Of a DNA stretch of 18,346 nt, positions 18,206 to 18,346 are shown piece by piece. The notes under the pieces were generated by a model, which was not told the origin of the DNA, searched no databases, and worked only from the letters and a program-made list of their open reading frames with translations. The stretch is from Rodentolepis nana. Lineage: Eukaryota > Platyhelminthes > Cestoda > Cyclophyllidea > Hymenolepididae. The translations under genes and the position numbers were made by a program. Where the stretch lies: contig UZAE01012729.1 in NCBI GenBank assembly GCA_900617975.1, positions 1 through 18,346 of the forward strand, in the 5' to 3' direction. How positions within the stretch are numbered: the stretch's first letter is position 1; each line of letters begins with the position of its first letter.

Positions 18206-18346
18206 ATCTTGTTTCGTTATGCTTCCATTGTTTACTGTAGTTATTCATACGAGCTCTTTATATGATTATTTTCTTTAATGTGAAGGTCTTTTTGATAAAA
18301 TTATTGGTGTTTTTTGGTGTCTGTACCATTAATGGCGTTAGATTGG

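Noticed and set aside
1..18346. tRNA, rRNA, spliced-leader RNA genes or CRISPR arrays
   Set aside because: Scanned by eye for GGTTCGA-type T-arms, leader-like sequences next to donors, and regularly spaced repeats; none convincing.

Overview
This is eukaryotic nuclear DNA, most likely from a parasitic flatworm. A cestode with an AT-rich genome is my best guess. The reasons are AT-rich intergenic DNA, protein-coding genes split by very short GT-AG introns (32, 43 and 46 nt at the start of one gene), splice-acceptor-like sites only a few bases before start codons (as expected for spliced-leader trans-splicing), and genes closest to conserved animal families. The species assignment is inference; the gene families are read directly from the sequence.

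Layout, left to right. (1) About 1-4,926, minus strand: a BTB-BACK-PHR protein of the BTBD1/2/3/6 family. Five coding exons can be joined in frame (535 residues), and the end of the PHR domain lies beyond the left edge. One intron is of the rare GC-AG type, and one carries a retroposon-like repeat. (2) About 4,943-6,924: a roughly 2 kb divergent intergenic region with a triple TATACGTATA palindrome cluster and a good TATA box. (3) 6,925-8,793, plus strand: a complete nine-exon UFD1 gene (294 residues) with the N-terminal UFD1 fold and both p97-binding SHP boxes. (4) 8,794-11,860: gene-poor DNA with a second full-length copy of the repeat. (5) 12,015-13,877, plus strand: a single-exon gene for a 620-residue low-complexity Q/P/N/H-rich protein that I do not recognise, preceded by a pair of CCAAT boxes, a 16-bp palindrome and an overlapping uORF. 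(6) 13,878-17,558: gene-poor DNA with a truncated inverted copy of the repeat. (7) 17,559-18,205, plus strand: a complete two-exon CKS1/2-type cyclin-dependent kinase regulatory subunit (92 residues).

The genes are not an operon and do not form one pathway. BTB-BACK proteins (CUL3 adaptors), UFD1 (p97/VCP ubiquitin extraction) and CKS1 (an SCF-Skp2 cofactor in vertebrates) all touch the ubiquitin system, but their neighbourhood here may be coincidence.

The most notable non-genic signal is a dispersed element of about 320 bp present in four places. Two copies are apparently full length and flanked by direct repeats (8 bp and 10 bp). They share a common right end with an A-rich (TAAA)-like tail, and one copy is 5'-truncated. 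This looks like a SINE-like retroposon family. I could not recognise a pol III promoter or a parent gene for it.
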